Shown here one piece after another: positions 1 through 11,800 of a stretch of DNA of 64,000 bases (the first letter of the stretch is position 1; each line of letters starts with the position of its first letter). Where the stretch lies: positions 113,316,703 through 113,380,702 of the forward strand of contig OY294070.1 of assembly GCA_958510875.1 (NCBI GenBank), given 5' to 3'. Source of the stretch: Endomychus coccineus. Taxonomy: Eukaryota > Arthropoda > Insecta > Coleoptera > Endomychidae. The notes beneath the pieces were generated by a model. The model worked only from the letters and a program-made list of their open reading frames with translations, did not search any database and was not told the DNA's origin. The position numbers and the translations under genes are program-made.

Positions 1-2207
1 CGACAAATTTACACATGAACGTTAATTGGGTAAGAATGGAAAATGTGGCAAATCTAACCGAAATTTGAAGTAAAATCCTTCATGAGGTTACATATTATAC
101 AGGTATGAAATGAAAAAATTGTTATATTTATTTATTATTACTTTGTGGGTTATTATTATTCACTATAAATATTAATGTGTGATCTTCTTCACTCGAGGGA
201 TGAGGTAATTGATAGAGTTCAAATCAGGGGTGTATTATAGTGATTTGATAAGTGCGAGCAAGATTCGACAAAACTAATTACAAAACATAAAAAATTCTCA
301 AATCAATGTACCTATGACCTTGCTACTACCGCGATCGCCAATCGGCTTGCACGCCAAGCCTTTGCATATTGTCACTATATTAACCAAGCTTTACTTGTTT
401 CACGTGTAAAACGTGTCGGGGTCGCCGTAACTCATAAAACTCTCGTATATACGGCTGATTTAAACTCATTCTGTATTTGATACATTCCGTAAAATTGAAA
501 TGCTATATCACAATGAAAATCATCATGACTTTTTATTTTGAATATCAAGCTGTACACTAAATTTGGTAATGGTACATACTATAATTGTAAATTTTTCTAG
601 TGAAAGGGCTTCGGATTTCTTCAATCCGAGGTGTGAAAGAAATAAATAAACTAAAAAAAATAAAAAATCGATGGTGGAGGCCGTTACTTTATGGTAATTT
701 ATCATTTTGATTATATGAAAGAATAACTACTTTGTTTTTAAGTGCCATTATCAAACAAATGGAAAATTATGAAGAAATCAATGAAACAGTTCAAGTATAA
801 AATAATAGATTAGAGTATAAAGTAGGGTTGAGGTCAAGGGATCAACGGAAATTCCAAAACAGGTAGATCCTAGGAAAGTACAACATTACATAGTAAACAA
901 TTTGTGAATTAGTGTGATTATAATTTAATATTCTAAGAATTATTTTAAGAGCGGTTTGAAAGGCACATGAATTGATCACTTTGATATACCTAGGTCTAAC
1001 TGATCATTGAGGATATTTTATTAGATTTTGACACCTTTATAAATCTATTGATTCTAATGTATTCAATTTAAAACCTCTGGTTTGGTTATGTAAAATGCTT
1101 AGGCTATCTAGATTAGGGAAATTATGACCAGTTTGTAAAAAATGATTAGCAAAGGTTGAGTCTAAACGAGCGAAAATGTTCTTCGTATCATATGATCTCT
1201 ATGGTTTGAACGATATGGCGCATAATCCTGACATCCTGACAACATACTTCGATCCATGCGCTAGCTGGTGGCGGAGCGAGGGACTACGAACTTGGCAACA
1301 TGTAAGAGACTCATGTCAAACATAGTTTCCAGACCTGTATATACGACCGTGCGTTCAATCGTTTTGAATTGGAGTATAGGTAGGTATTATTACTATGGTT
1401 GGTAATTACTTTAACAGTACTCATTCCATGGTTCTTATAGTTTTCAATAGAACTGACGTAAGTATGAACCAGTGGCGGCGGTGAACAGGTGAAGCAATCT
1501 CAGCGATGATTTTTATGCATATTTTTGGGCTTTTAAGCAGTAAAAAATTATTGTAAAAAACTTGTATTTTTTAGTGGCAAATTAAGCAAAAAAAAATAAT
1601 TTTTCCATACTAACGGACATGAAGAGTCACAGACTATGAGAGCAATATTATTGGGCCTACTTACCGTTTGTCAGGATGTGAAGTGAAATCATTTGTTAAA
1701 TACACACTGGCGCAATAGTTTTATGTTTTTGGATATCAATAGCACTTACTGCTACAAAAGTATACAAGAGTTCGTTAGAATTCTCGCAATTATTGGAGAA
1801 CAAACGTTCACGATGTTCAAGAAAACTTGTTTTCCCAAGTGAAGAGTCCCACGAACAGGCATAAAACACCCGTAAAGCTGCACTTTTTCATTAAATTTTT
1901 GAACAGTCTATAATTTTCTGTTACAGCATCTGAAAGAGTATTAATATTTGACTTTAACCGCATAAAATCAATTAAAGGCTCATCGTAAATGCTCCACAGA
2001 AGATTCATATTTATGTAAAGATCGATTTAAATTACCAGTTACACAAACCACTTGTATTCCACACTCTCTTGTACCAATAATCGCACACGGCAAACAAAAC
2101 AACCGGCACAGAGTGAGACTATAATAGACAAATACCGCGCGGTCTCATCCATCCTCTTCTTTCTTACTCGCATTGACAATCATTCCTTCCCGCTCGCTAT
2201 TGTGGAG
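1..2207. other. No gene recognised (3' flank of UBE4B)
   Basis: AT-rich DNA with frequent stops in all frames. The only open frames are about 60 codons long and low in complexity, with no recognisable domain. I see no repeat termini or RNA gene here. Confidence 0.5.
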
Positions 2208-2211
2208 TATA

Positions 2212-3147
2212 CAGGGAGAGTCAGTTTTTTGTAGACAAACAGGATGTTTTTAAGAAGAAAAGTTTATATAAACATATGTCGTAGAAGGCTTCGTTTCCGA
2301 GACACAGGGTGTTGAAATTGAAAAAAAGATTTAGTTTTTTGCCAATATCTCCGGTACCGTTTGTCGTACAGAAAGCAGCTTTTGTAAGCATTTTCTACTC
2401 ATAGTAAACTATGTCTTGTGCGACAAAAAATTTTTTTTAGTCATAATTGGTGAAGATTTTGAAGGGGTAGTGGGTGTTTTACTCCCCAACTTCTACGCCA
2501 CTGGAAAAAGTGCGGTTTTGAGACAACCATTTGAACCGCCAATGTTTTCTACACAAAAAAGGTACCGGTCATAAGCTCTAAAGCTGACAGTTTTCGAGAA
2601 ACCTCAACTTTTATGTTGAAAAACATGGTAAATTCTTTGAAATAAAATTTATTTCTTACTAATTAAACAAAATTTATATAAACGTTAGAACAAGTAACAA
2701 AACCAAAAAATTGACCATGTTTTTCAACATAAAAGTTGATTTTCTCGAGAACGGTCAACTTTAGAGCTTATGACCAGGAGTACCTTTTTTGTGTAAGAAA
2801 CATTGGCGGTTCAAATGGGCGTCTCAAAACCGTACCTTTCCCAGTGGCGTAGAAGATGGGGAGGAAAACACCCACTACCCCTTCAAAATCTTCACCAATT
2901 ATGACAAAAAAAATTATCGCACAAAACATAGCTTACTATGAGTAGAAAATGCTTACAAAAGCTGTTTTCTGTACGATAAACGGTTCCGGAGATATTCGCA
3001 AAAAACGAAATTTTTTTTTCACTTTCAACACCCTGTATCTCGAAAACGAAGCCTTCTACGACATATGTTTGTGAGAACTTTTCTTATTAAAAACATCTGT
3101 TCTATCCTATCCTGTTGAAGTTTGTCTACAAAAAACTGACTCACCTG
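2212..3147. mobile_element. Fold-back element A (long inverted repeat)
   Basis: The left arm (2212 to about 2632) and right arm (about 2711 to 3147) are inverted copies of one another around a spacer of roughly 80 bp. Both outer ends read CAGG, then GAGTCAGTTTTTTG and a GTAGACAAAC motif. TATA flanks both sides (2208-2211 and 3148-3151), consistent with a TA or TATA target duplication. No transposase is encoded, so this is a non-autonomous fold-back transposon. The arms differ by scattered substitutions, so it is not freshly inserted. A short terminal piece of the same family lies at 8262-8306. Confidence 0.8.
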
Positions 3148-3329
3148 TATAGCCTACGCGCCTTTACCATGACAACCGGTCGTACACGTGCATCAAAAAT
3201 CAAAACCGTTGTTAAGAATTGATTCATTTACCGTTCAAACGCACGTTGAGACGGGAGAAAAAAACATTTACTAAAATTTTAAGATTTTTTTGAGAAACTA
3301 ACTTAATAGTTTCTTCAGTTAAATTTTAC

Positions 3330-4967
3330 GGTGTTTCGGAATTCGGTCCCGCTACCTGTGGAAGGGACTACCTGCTCACAGGGACCTTGTCCAAATCCGA
3401 AAGGGTGATTTCGTAATTCGGTCCGCTGTCGAAGCAGGTAGATTTCATGTGGGTATTAAGGATTATTTTTAGCAATTGTTCTTCTGAAGTGCAGAGTGTA
3501 AGACGTGTTTATTTGTGTCCGTTATTGTGATTTTGTTTGTTTGTTTGACATGGAAAATATTAATTTCACCTCTATGACGAGTGAATACAGAATTACAGAA
3601 AGGGGACATTCCAGTAACAAGTAGGGACTTACTGTTAGTAAGAAAAACCATTAGCTACAATAGGTTGAAAACTTTTCCAAAAGTGACAAAAACATTTGAT
3701 GGTATTTACAATACACTTAATAGCATCGACATAAAGACTAACGCAAATGAAAATTTTCTATTAATTAATGACCAAGAAAATAAAATAGTTTGCTTCTCAA
3801 CGGTTTCTAATTTGAAGTTTTTATGTTCTGTTGAAATGGTTTTCGTTGATGGTACGTTTTATAGTTGCCCAAAGCCATTTACTCAAGTCTTTTGTTTTCA
3901 TGGCTTACACGAAAATGTGTATATTCCACTAGCTTTTTTTCTTTTACCCGATAAATCACAAATCACGTACGAACATGCATTTCGACATTTAATTAGTAAG
4001 AGCAGTGAATTCCACTTAAATTTTTCTCCTTCAACCATTCGCGCAGATTTTGAAATGGCTATACACTCTGCGGTTAAGACAACTTTACTCACCACTAAAA
4101 TGGTGGGTTGTCGATTTCATTTGGCGCAAAGCTGGTGGAAAAAGTTAGGACTAAGTGGAGAATATAGAGATAATCACTCTGAAGTTGGTAATTTTTAAAA
4201 AAATTTTTTTGGTTTACCGTTTTTAAATCCAACTGACGTAGATGATTGCTTTACCGATGATTTAATGTCAATTCAACCAAATAATATTAATGTTGAGAAA
4301 TTTTGTGACTTTGTCCTGAATACTTATATTAAGTCTGATTCTTTATTTCCTCCGCACGTTTGGGCTGAATTTTCGTCATCTGTAACGCGAACCACCAATA
4401 ACTGCGAATCATTCCACGCAAAATTTAATGCAATGTTTAATGCTCCCCATCCCAACATCCACGTATTTATAAAAGCACTTACAGATGTTCAATGTGAAAT
4501 TTACGTAAAAATGCGTAGCACTGCGTCAAAAACCAAAATTTCGCAAGAAAAAGAGGCCTTTCTTTCTGAACAAAATTTTATACGTTCATTCGACATGTTT
4601 CGAAAAAATTCGGCCCCATTTTGTGTTAAGATTTTTAAATATGTATATGTACATAATATACGACGATACGCGTTTAGCGTACATTTGTAAATATGCCATT
4701 TAATTACTATTTCACGTACTGTTTTTATTTTTGACGATACGCATTTAGCGTAAATTTTTAAACATGCCAGTACAACAACAATAAGTGTGTACTGTTGGTC
4801 CTAAGCCCAAAAAAAATGTGAAGGAAAATAAAAGTCAAATTAAACAAATAGTAGGTACATGGGACCCAATTCCGAAATCGCATTTTCGCTGGTGGGACCA
4901 CACTTTGAATTTAATCCGTTACAGGTAGTCCCTTCCGCAGGTAGCGGGACCGAATTCCGGTGCGTCC
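3330..4967 (+). mobile_element. MULE (Mutator-like) DNA transposon with TIRs and 9-bp target duplication
   Basis: The ends are inverted repeats sharing CGGAATTCGGTCCCGC and then TACCTG...GGAAGGGACTACCTG, with less conserved outermost bases beginning GG. The flanks are AAATTTTAC (3321-3329) and AAATTTTAA (4968-4976), an 8-of-9 match and the duplication length expected for Mutator-like elements. Subterminal stretches on both sides repeat related GGTCC and AATTCGGTCC motifs. It encodes a single plus-strand transposase (see 3581-4690). The element sits just 3' of UBE4B. Confidence 0.85.
3581..4690 (+). pseudogene. MULE transposase, broken by one in-frame stop
   Basis: Two open segments (3581-4195 and 4265-4687) lie in the same frame, separated by a TAA at 4196-4198 in an A/T homopolymer. 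The frame stays open on both sides, so one nonsense codon interrupts about 369 codons. The MULE transposase signature is visible: FVDGTF with the first catalytic Asp, ADFE with the second, CRFHLAQ of the zinc-like CxxH, and NNCESFH in the second segment, where the third acidic residue is expected. The usual N-terminal FLYWCH zinc finger is missing. A 24-codon frame from an ATG at 3550 resembles its beginning (RITERGH) but stops early. Family assignment is firm. The start is uncertain because 3581 is a GTG inside a truncated gene. Confidence 0.85.
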
Positions 4968-4976
4968 AAATTTTAA

Positions 4977-5767
4977 TATTCTAGATAGTTCTTGACGTGA
5001 AATTGAAACAACAAAGAATCCTTTTTATAGAAACTTTATTACCCATACAATAACTATACTAAATGTCATATAAAAATTTATTACGTAAGATATTTGTAAA
5101 CTTGATTACTTCGCAGAGAATTATGAAAGAAAAATAATCAAATTTACATAACTTAAAATGCTACTTATACATATTTCCAATTAAATTAATATATAACCTG
5201 ATTTTCTTGAATATACATCTCACTTTAGGTTGATAAATTATGTACAAAAAAAAAATCGAATCTGTGATTAAAAGTTGGCAACAAGGATATTTATCAAGAT
5301 AAAATAATTAATCACAATCAATAACATTCTAGTGATATTTGACATGCAGATTCACAAAAAACAATGGGAAAAATATGTCAGCAAATAATAAACAGAATCA
5401 TTGACTTCATATGATAAATGTTGAGTTCATGGCAGTTCAATAAACGGAAAATTGCAGAAATAATTAAAAGAATTGAGATCTATCATTGTTTCAATCAATC
5501 AGGAACGGATATAGGAGTAGTCATAGAGGATGAAGAAGCTCATCTAAGATCAGGCAATAAAAGGACCCTATACTTGCGAGAATTATTTAAACTAATCTTG
5601 AACTTGGAAAGCATCAAACATTATTAATCATGTAACGTCCTAGATCCGTTCCTGTAATCAGACTTCTTATAACAATTATTAACGATTTCCATGACTTAAG
5701 TCTTTCAATATATACAGTTGAACTTTCAAGTTGCAATCATCGCAATAAACCATAATTCAAAGAAATA
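4977..5767. other. Short intergenic stretch between MULE and UBE4B 3' end
   Basis: AT-rich DNA with no recognisable element. A 69-codon plus-strand frame at 5418-5627 has no family I recognise and is treated as chance. UBE4B transcription on the minus strand should terminate here. Confidence 0.5.
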
Positions 5768-5773
5768 TTTATT
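5768..5773 (-). promoter_or_regulatory. Putative poly(A) signal of UBE4B
   Basis: The minus strand reads AATAAA about 35 nt after the UBE4B stop codon at 5808. It is the first canonical hexamer downstream. The region is AT-rich, so a chance match is possible. Confidence 0.5.
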
Positions 5774-5807
5774 TTAAATTAGAAAATATATAAATATAAC
5801 ATTAAAA

Positions 5808-5869
5808 TTAATTCTCTGAACGAGTTTTCTCAGATTTCCAATTTCGAATTTTTTCTTTCAATTCTATTG
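5808..5869 (-). CDS. UBE4B: UBE4B exon 11 (C terminus and stop)
   Basis: 62 nt, too short for a simple ORF search. It begins after TTTTTCAG in phase 2 and reads (G)[20 protein letters not shown] and then TAA at 5810-5808. The vertebrate protein ends PELKEQIQAWMREKQ and a few residues, so the match in length, phase and spacing is convincing. It lies 4.1 kb from exon 10. Confidence 0.92.
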
Positions 5870-8800
5870 CTGAAAAAGAAATAAAATATATAATAAATGG
5901 GATACACAGCTTCATATACAGATTTTATATCTGCGAAATTTTATACTAATAGTAAAATCATAATACTCCTTTCCACTATAGATTTTTAAAATCTTATATG
6001 TATTCCGCTAGCTACGCTAGCATTATCAACTCTTCTATTTTGATGTTAGCGTAGCTAGCGCATACGCATCCTGGAATGGATGGAATAACATCATCGCTAG
6101 TAAAAAATGTCACAAACACCTTCTAAAACCCCTGGTTCATATTATAAATTTAATATTCCTGACTGGAAGAATTCCTGAACATTTTAAACTATTGGTGGTT
6201 ACACCTATATATAAGAATGGTGACAAAAATCTCATTCACAACTATAGACCTATCAGCCTTATAAATACTTTTGGAAAATTATTTGAAAAACGTTTAAAAT
6301 CTCGGTTACATGACTTTCTGATGAAAAATGAAATTCTCAATTATAAACAATTTGGTTTTCGGTCAGGGATAAGCACAGATGAAGCAATGTTTGAATTAAT
6401 AAATCACATTAAAAAGAAACTAGACGGAGGATACAAATGTAATGCAGTGTTCCTGGACTTAGCAAAAGCATTTGACACGGTTCCTCACCCAACACTGTTA
6501 AACACTCGAACAATATGGAGTAAGAGGCATTGTAGTGGAGATTTACGAAAAATATTTACTAGAGAGGAAACAAATTGTAAAAATAAGAAATACGTATAGC
6601 AACACTGATGATATACTGAATAGGAGTACCTCATGGTACGGTTCCTGGACCCCTGCTTTCCATTACTTACTTCAACTCTTTACTAGACACACATACATAT
6701 TGTTATCAGCCCAAAAAACTCCGGTTATATCTGTTTAGAGCATTTCTGAATCGATCTAGACAATTTTTGATATGTTGTCTGTGCTTGCGTGCGTAGTTGC
6801 TGACGAAGAAGACACCTTTTTACAATTAGAACGTCGTTATTATATCTCTCCACATATCCACATGATATATAATTATGGTTTAATCCTTTTTAACATAGAA
6901 TATGTTTTTACGGAGGACCTAATTAATGGAAAGCGTTACGTGAATTCGTAACAGGTCTGATTGGTGGAGACCAATAGGCTCCTCCTTCTCTTATACTAGC
7001 GCCGAGCGAGCGGTGGAATAGCCGAGCGTAGAGTAGTATATACGTGACTGTGACCACATTCATATAAGACAGTCTACTGAGGACGCGGACCGTTCAAAAT
7101 TATCAATTTATTCTTTTTTATTTGTTGGGAAGAAAGAACATTAAACATGTTCTATGTTATTCGTTTTTATCTAATAAAAACTGTACATTTTTAAAAGTTT
7201 TGTAAATAATTCTTTCAATTTTAATGTAAACTTTCAATTTACACATTGTGTGTCTCTCCTCCCAACTTCTCCATACAGTGTACTTTTTTAGTTCTCAGTA
7301 ATCTTCGTTATTAATTATTTCAACTACAATTGAGACTGTATTTAATTATAATTTTGATGATTAGGTACTACGTTACGCCCCGATTTACGTGGGATACATT
7401 TTAATTAATTATGTAACTTATGAGAGAAAGACGTTTTAAACTCCCATTTAAGATCTACAGCGGCTCTGGAAAAAGCACTACCTAATCATCTCCAGATGGT
7501 TAACATTAACATTTATTACAGCATAGCATTCGTTTTCTGTCCTATATTGTAACGGTTTCGCCGTTACGTGTTTTGAAGAACACTGTAACGAACAGATTAA
7601 GATTTCTTTTCGGTTAGGAAACTTGTCATATTATATCTCAGACATCTGTGCGTTCAATAACATCGATTATTGAAATTAGATTGCCGCATGTGCGATAGCG
7701 CGAGTATCGCGAGGAGGGGTAGATATCAGAACGGAAGTCTAAAACGGGCATTGTAGTGAGAACTTCATACTGGGTAAGTCGAGATTCAATAATTCTTTGG
7801 TTTTGTATTGATTTTCTTAATTTTGCTATTGAAATATAATTAACATCAGGGAGCATATAATTTGATTTGGTTCTGTAATTGGAATTCTGGATGTTCAGTA
7901 CCTGAATGTGATTATATTTCAGTGGAAGTAATGCTCGACTTACCACAGGGTTCCACACAATCAATTTGTATGTAGCATATTTCAGAGATAATCGTTTCCA
8001 TCACTGCATAAATTGTTGTAATTTTTGTACGTAAACAATCTAACGGGACGTAGGCAGATTACAGTGATAATATTTCTTCGTTCCCTTTATGATTAACCCC
8101 ACATTTAGCACATGGTAGTTTGAGTGATTTATTTTTGAATCGCCATTTTGTTGTTCTGGTACATGCGTATACAGAGTTGTCTTATTTGACTTAAACGTGC
8201 AGTAAATGTTGTTCGGGGTTATCATAAAGTAGGTATTCAATTACTGCTTATTGAGTACATAATCTCCTGTTGCAGTTTGTCTACAAAAAACTGACTCACC
8301 CTGGATAGTGTTTTTCTTTACAATTTGGGAGATAACATAATCAGTTGTGGAATCGCATGGTTATTCCGATTGATTGTGTTACTCATCCCTTTGAACTTAG
8401 GCCAGGTACTGTTCGTTTTTTTGAAATTACAGGATAAGAACAACTGAGGTGCCTCTCTTCTTTTTTCCCGAGACGGTTTAGTGAATTTCCTGGCCGGACC
8501 GACTTCCGTTTCCATCAAGTTCCAAGGAGGGTAACATTTTTTTAGTTTGAATGACCATGTTTTCATTTCTCTGATTGTGTTATCCAACTGAATTTGTATT
8601 ACACTAATTTTTATAGGACCCATTTTGAGGTTCACTTTAATTCCTTGTATTTGATAATCTTTTCAATTGAAATAATTAATTTCAAAACTCTTAACTAAAT
8701 TTATATATACATTTATTTTTTGTATTCAAATTGTATTCCAAGTATTAATTTTATAATTGTTTTTATTCAAAATTCAATTTTAAATTATGTTACAAACATT

Positions 8801-11800
8801 GTTCAATACAAATTGTACCTTCTTTAAATTATTATTCAAATTCCGTTTGGAATAAATCAAATTGTTAAGTTGAACTTGTATTATTTTTCTAAATATCCAT
8901 CAACTATCATCCATCTCGTAATGCCTGTATTCTTGACTGTGAATTAATTTTTTTGTGGTTATTTATTAAGCAGTTGGCGCTCAGGGCAATTCACAAATCT
9001 AGAATCACAGGGCACCTTTCACTACGAGCCCTGAGACTAATTATCTTAATTTGAGCTAGTTGGGCAATTTAAAAAACGACGCTTACCGTTCCGTTTCAAT
9101 ATTGGTTATTCATATTGACAGTTTTATGATTTCCTTTAAAACTAGACATTTGTGTGAAATTATTAACCATCTTGACCATGCTAGCTATGGTTAATATCAC
9201 CCTCCTTGAAGCGGGTGTGCGTTGTCTTATATGAGTGTGCGTTGTCTTTTAGAAATTCCTTTTCTATTCTCAAGCTACATTTGTTATTGATACTAAACAG
9301 AAAACATCTGCCAACCCCTAGATGTTCTTTGCTTTTAGGTATTTTAATTTTACATGAAATTATAATTTTCTACAAATGGTTTTGTTTTGAATATTGGAAA
9401 TCAATTACAATAGTTTTCGAGCTATTCATGAAAAAAAATGACCTAAAATCAAGATGGCAGCCCCTTTCTCAACGGCGACTTTTAGTATGTTCAACAGGAG
9501 CGCCTCATGAACATTTATACCAATTTCAAAAAGTATATGTTTGTTTTTTTCCAATCCTTCGTTGCTGGGACTATGAGTATAATTTTACGTCTATCATTAG
9601 CGGTTTCTAAATCATTTTCAATATATTTTATGTTCCTAACATGATACATTTCACCCGCAAGTGTTTGAAAGTGAAAAATTGTGCTAACAAAAATGAGGGA
9701 AGTAAGTGATCAATTAATTAATCACAGCTTTTCCTGTAACTATAATTTGTGGAACGTTCAGCTAACTACTTGGTGATGTCAGTTTAGGCCTGCGAAATTT
9801 GCATTAGAGGTATTCCTGTGAATCTAGAGGATTTTCCAACATTTATAAACGTATTGCCACCTCCCAACAGAGGGGAATGCTTTGTACAGGAGTAATGACG
9901 CAATACAATAGGTAAATGAACGATTTTCGCAATTGTATTAATTCGTAATAGTAATTATCAACTTACCGGGAACGAGCATGTCTTCGGTTAAATGCTGTCT
10001 ATTGAAGGGATCGGTATTACTGTTCAACAGGTGCCGCATGATGACGGCCCTATCCATAACTTGACCGCTGGGCAAGAGGACAGGATCGGTCATCAATGTG
10101 TCCATCAGCGGATCCTTGAACTCGTCGGGAGCGTCCGCCATCCAATCGTCCGATTTCTGATTCACTATCAGCACTTTATGAGCCTTGTTTGCTAGCGCTC
10201 GGAACTGTTCGATTTCCGTCGACGTTTTGATTAGTATCCGTTCCATTCGCAAGGCTGCGTCGTCGAATAAGTCCTTTCGGAACGATCTCTGAAACATTAA
10301 CATGCGATTGAAAAATTCGATATCGACAAGAAATCAATACTAAATGACGAAAAATATTTTTTTCCTACATAGTTCACTTTCATTCCAGAACGTCATTACT
10401 GAACTTCGTGGAAAACGATGGAACTGATAAATTAAAAAAAAAAAACACATTTTTCTTAAATTTCTAACATCAAAATTAGTCGGAATTATAATTACAAATA
10501 AGCGACAGGATGGATGAAATCAATAACAATGGAATTTCTGACAGATTCACTGAACGTCATGGGCTTCCGCCAAATCGACTCTATTTAAAAGTTTGGATAT
10601 GTGTTATTTCAATGAGAAATCTGAAGATTATGCAATGGAACTCAACTTGCTTACATAATGAAAGTCAACTTTAATTCGAGCAGAAATAATTAAAAGATTA
10701 CATTAAGTTCTATTCACAATTGAACCTCTGGAAGAACAATGACGCAAGTGCAAATTTTCCATTGAATACGTCAATAGTGTTAAAAATTATCATTATTTCC
10801 AATGGAACAACGACGTAATTGTAGCACACTCAGATTCCGCTAGATGGAAGATGCGTCGTCGTTCTATTTGCTACTTCAGTTCGAACGAACCAAGACGTAA
10901 CGGTCAGTTGTGTTTTCAATCCTGAAATGAAAGCACGTTTCTATGTTCTACATTGATGCAAGTGTTATTTCTTACAATTGTAAATAACTTTCGAGCGATT
11001 TCTAGTGGAACAACCATGCAACTGATTGTGTCACTGTTGAAGTGTAATTCGAACGAGTTTGGTCTGGTGGAACAAGAACGTAAGTGTTGATTATGTCAAT
11101 ATTAACCTATAAATTATATGTCATGTGACGTTACTGTGCATTTCTCTGAAATACACAATGTCTGTATTATGACTTTTGTTCCTTTATGACTAGGACAATA
11201 CGTGTAGTTATTAATTTCTGCAAGCAAATACTACAATAATGGCTACTCGAGGTAAAATGCTAGTAAAATCGGTTTATGAAAACGTGGAAAGTGCGAAAAA
11301 ACTTGCGGTGGAAATTGTAGAAAATCCAGAATCTGCGACAATACCCACAGACAATACCAATGATATTATGACGAATATAAAGGAACTGTTTGGTGATGAT
11401 TCTAGAATGTTGTAGTAGAGGAACTTGCTTTGAAATCCCCAAATAGTTGGTTCCAATTCATCACTCATGTAGATACCGAATTTTACTTGTAAAATATTAT
11501 ACAAGATCATGCACCTTTTGTAGAAATCGATTTATTTTTATGGAAGATAATGCTCGACCGTATGACACAAGATCTGATTTAGTTAAGCTACTTTGGGGAT
11601 GTGTGTGAAATTTTTATCAAAATTCGACCGACCTGTGTGTGCACTCGAATGAAATCAATATTTCTGTGGCGAATGAAGAATGCTGGGAGAACCTGGAAAT
11701 GAGAAATACAGAACAATCCGTTGGAAAAATAAACTTGGTCAAGTCACTTTCAGTAACTCGTTGTTTGCATTTTTTTTTAGAAATCATGCAACTCATCAGT

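Noticed and set aside
7638..7964. 108-codon minus-strand frame in intron 10
   Set aside because: No recognisable domain, not bounded by splice sites that would join UBE4B in phase, and UBE4B is complete without it.
9206..9610. 134-codon plus-strand frame in UBE4B intron 10
   Set aside because: Non-ATG start, Phe/Leu-rich low-complexity translation, no homologous motif.
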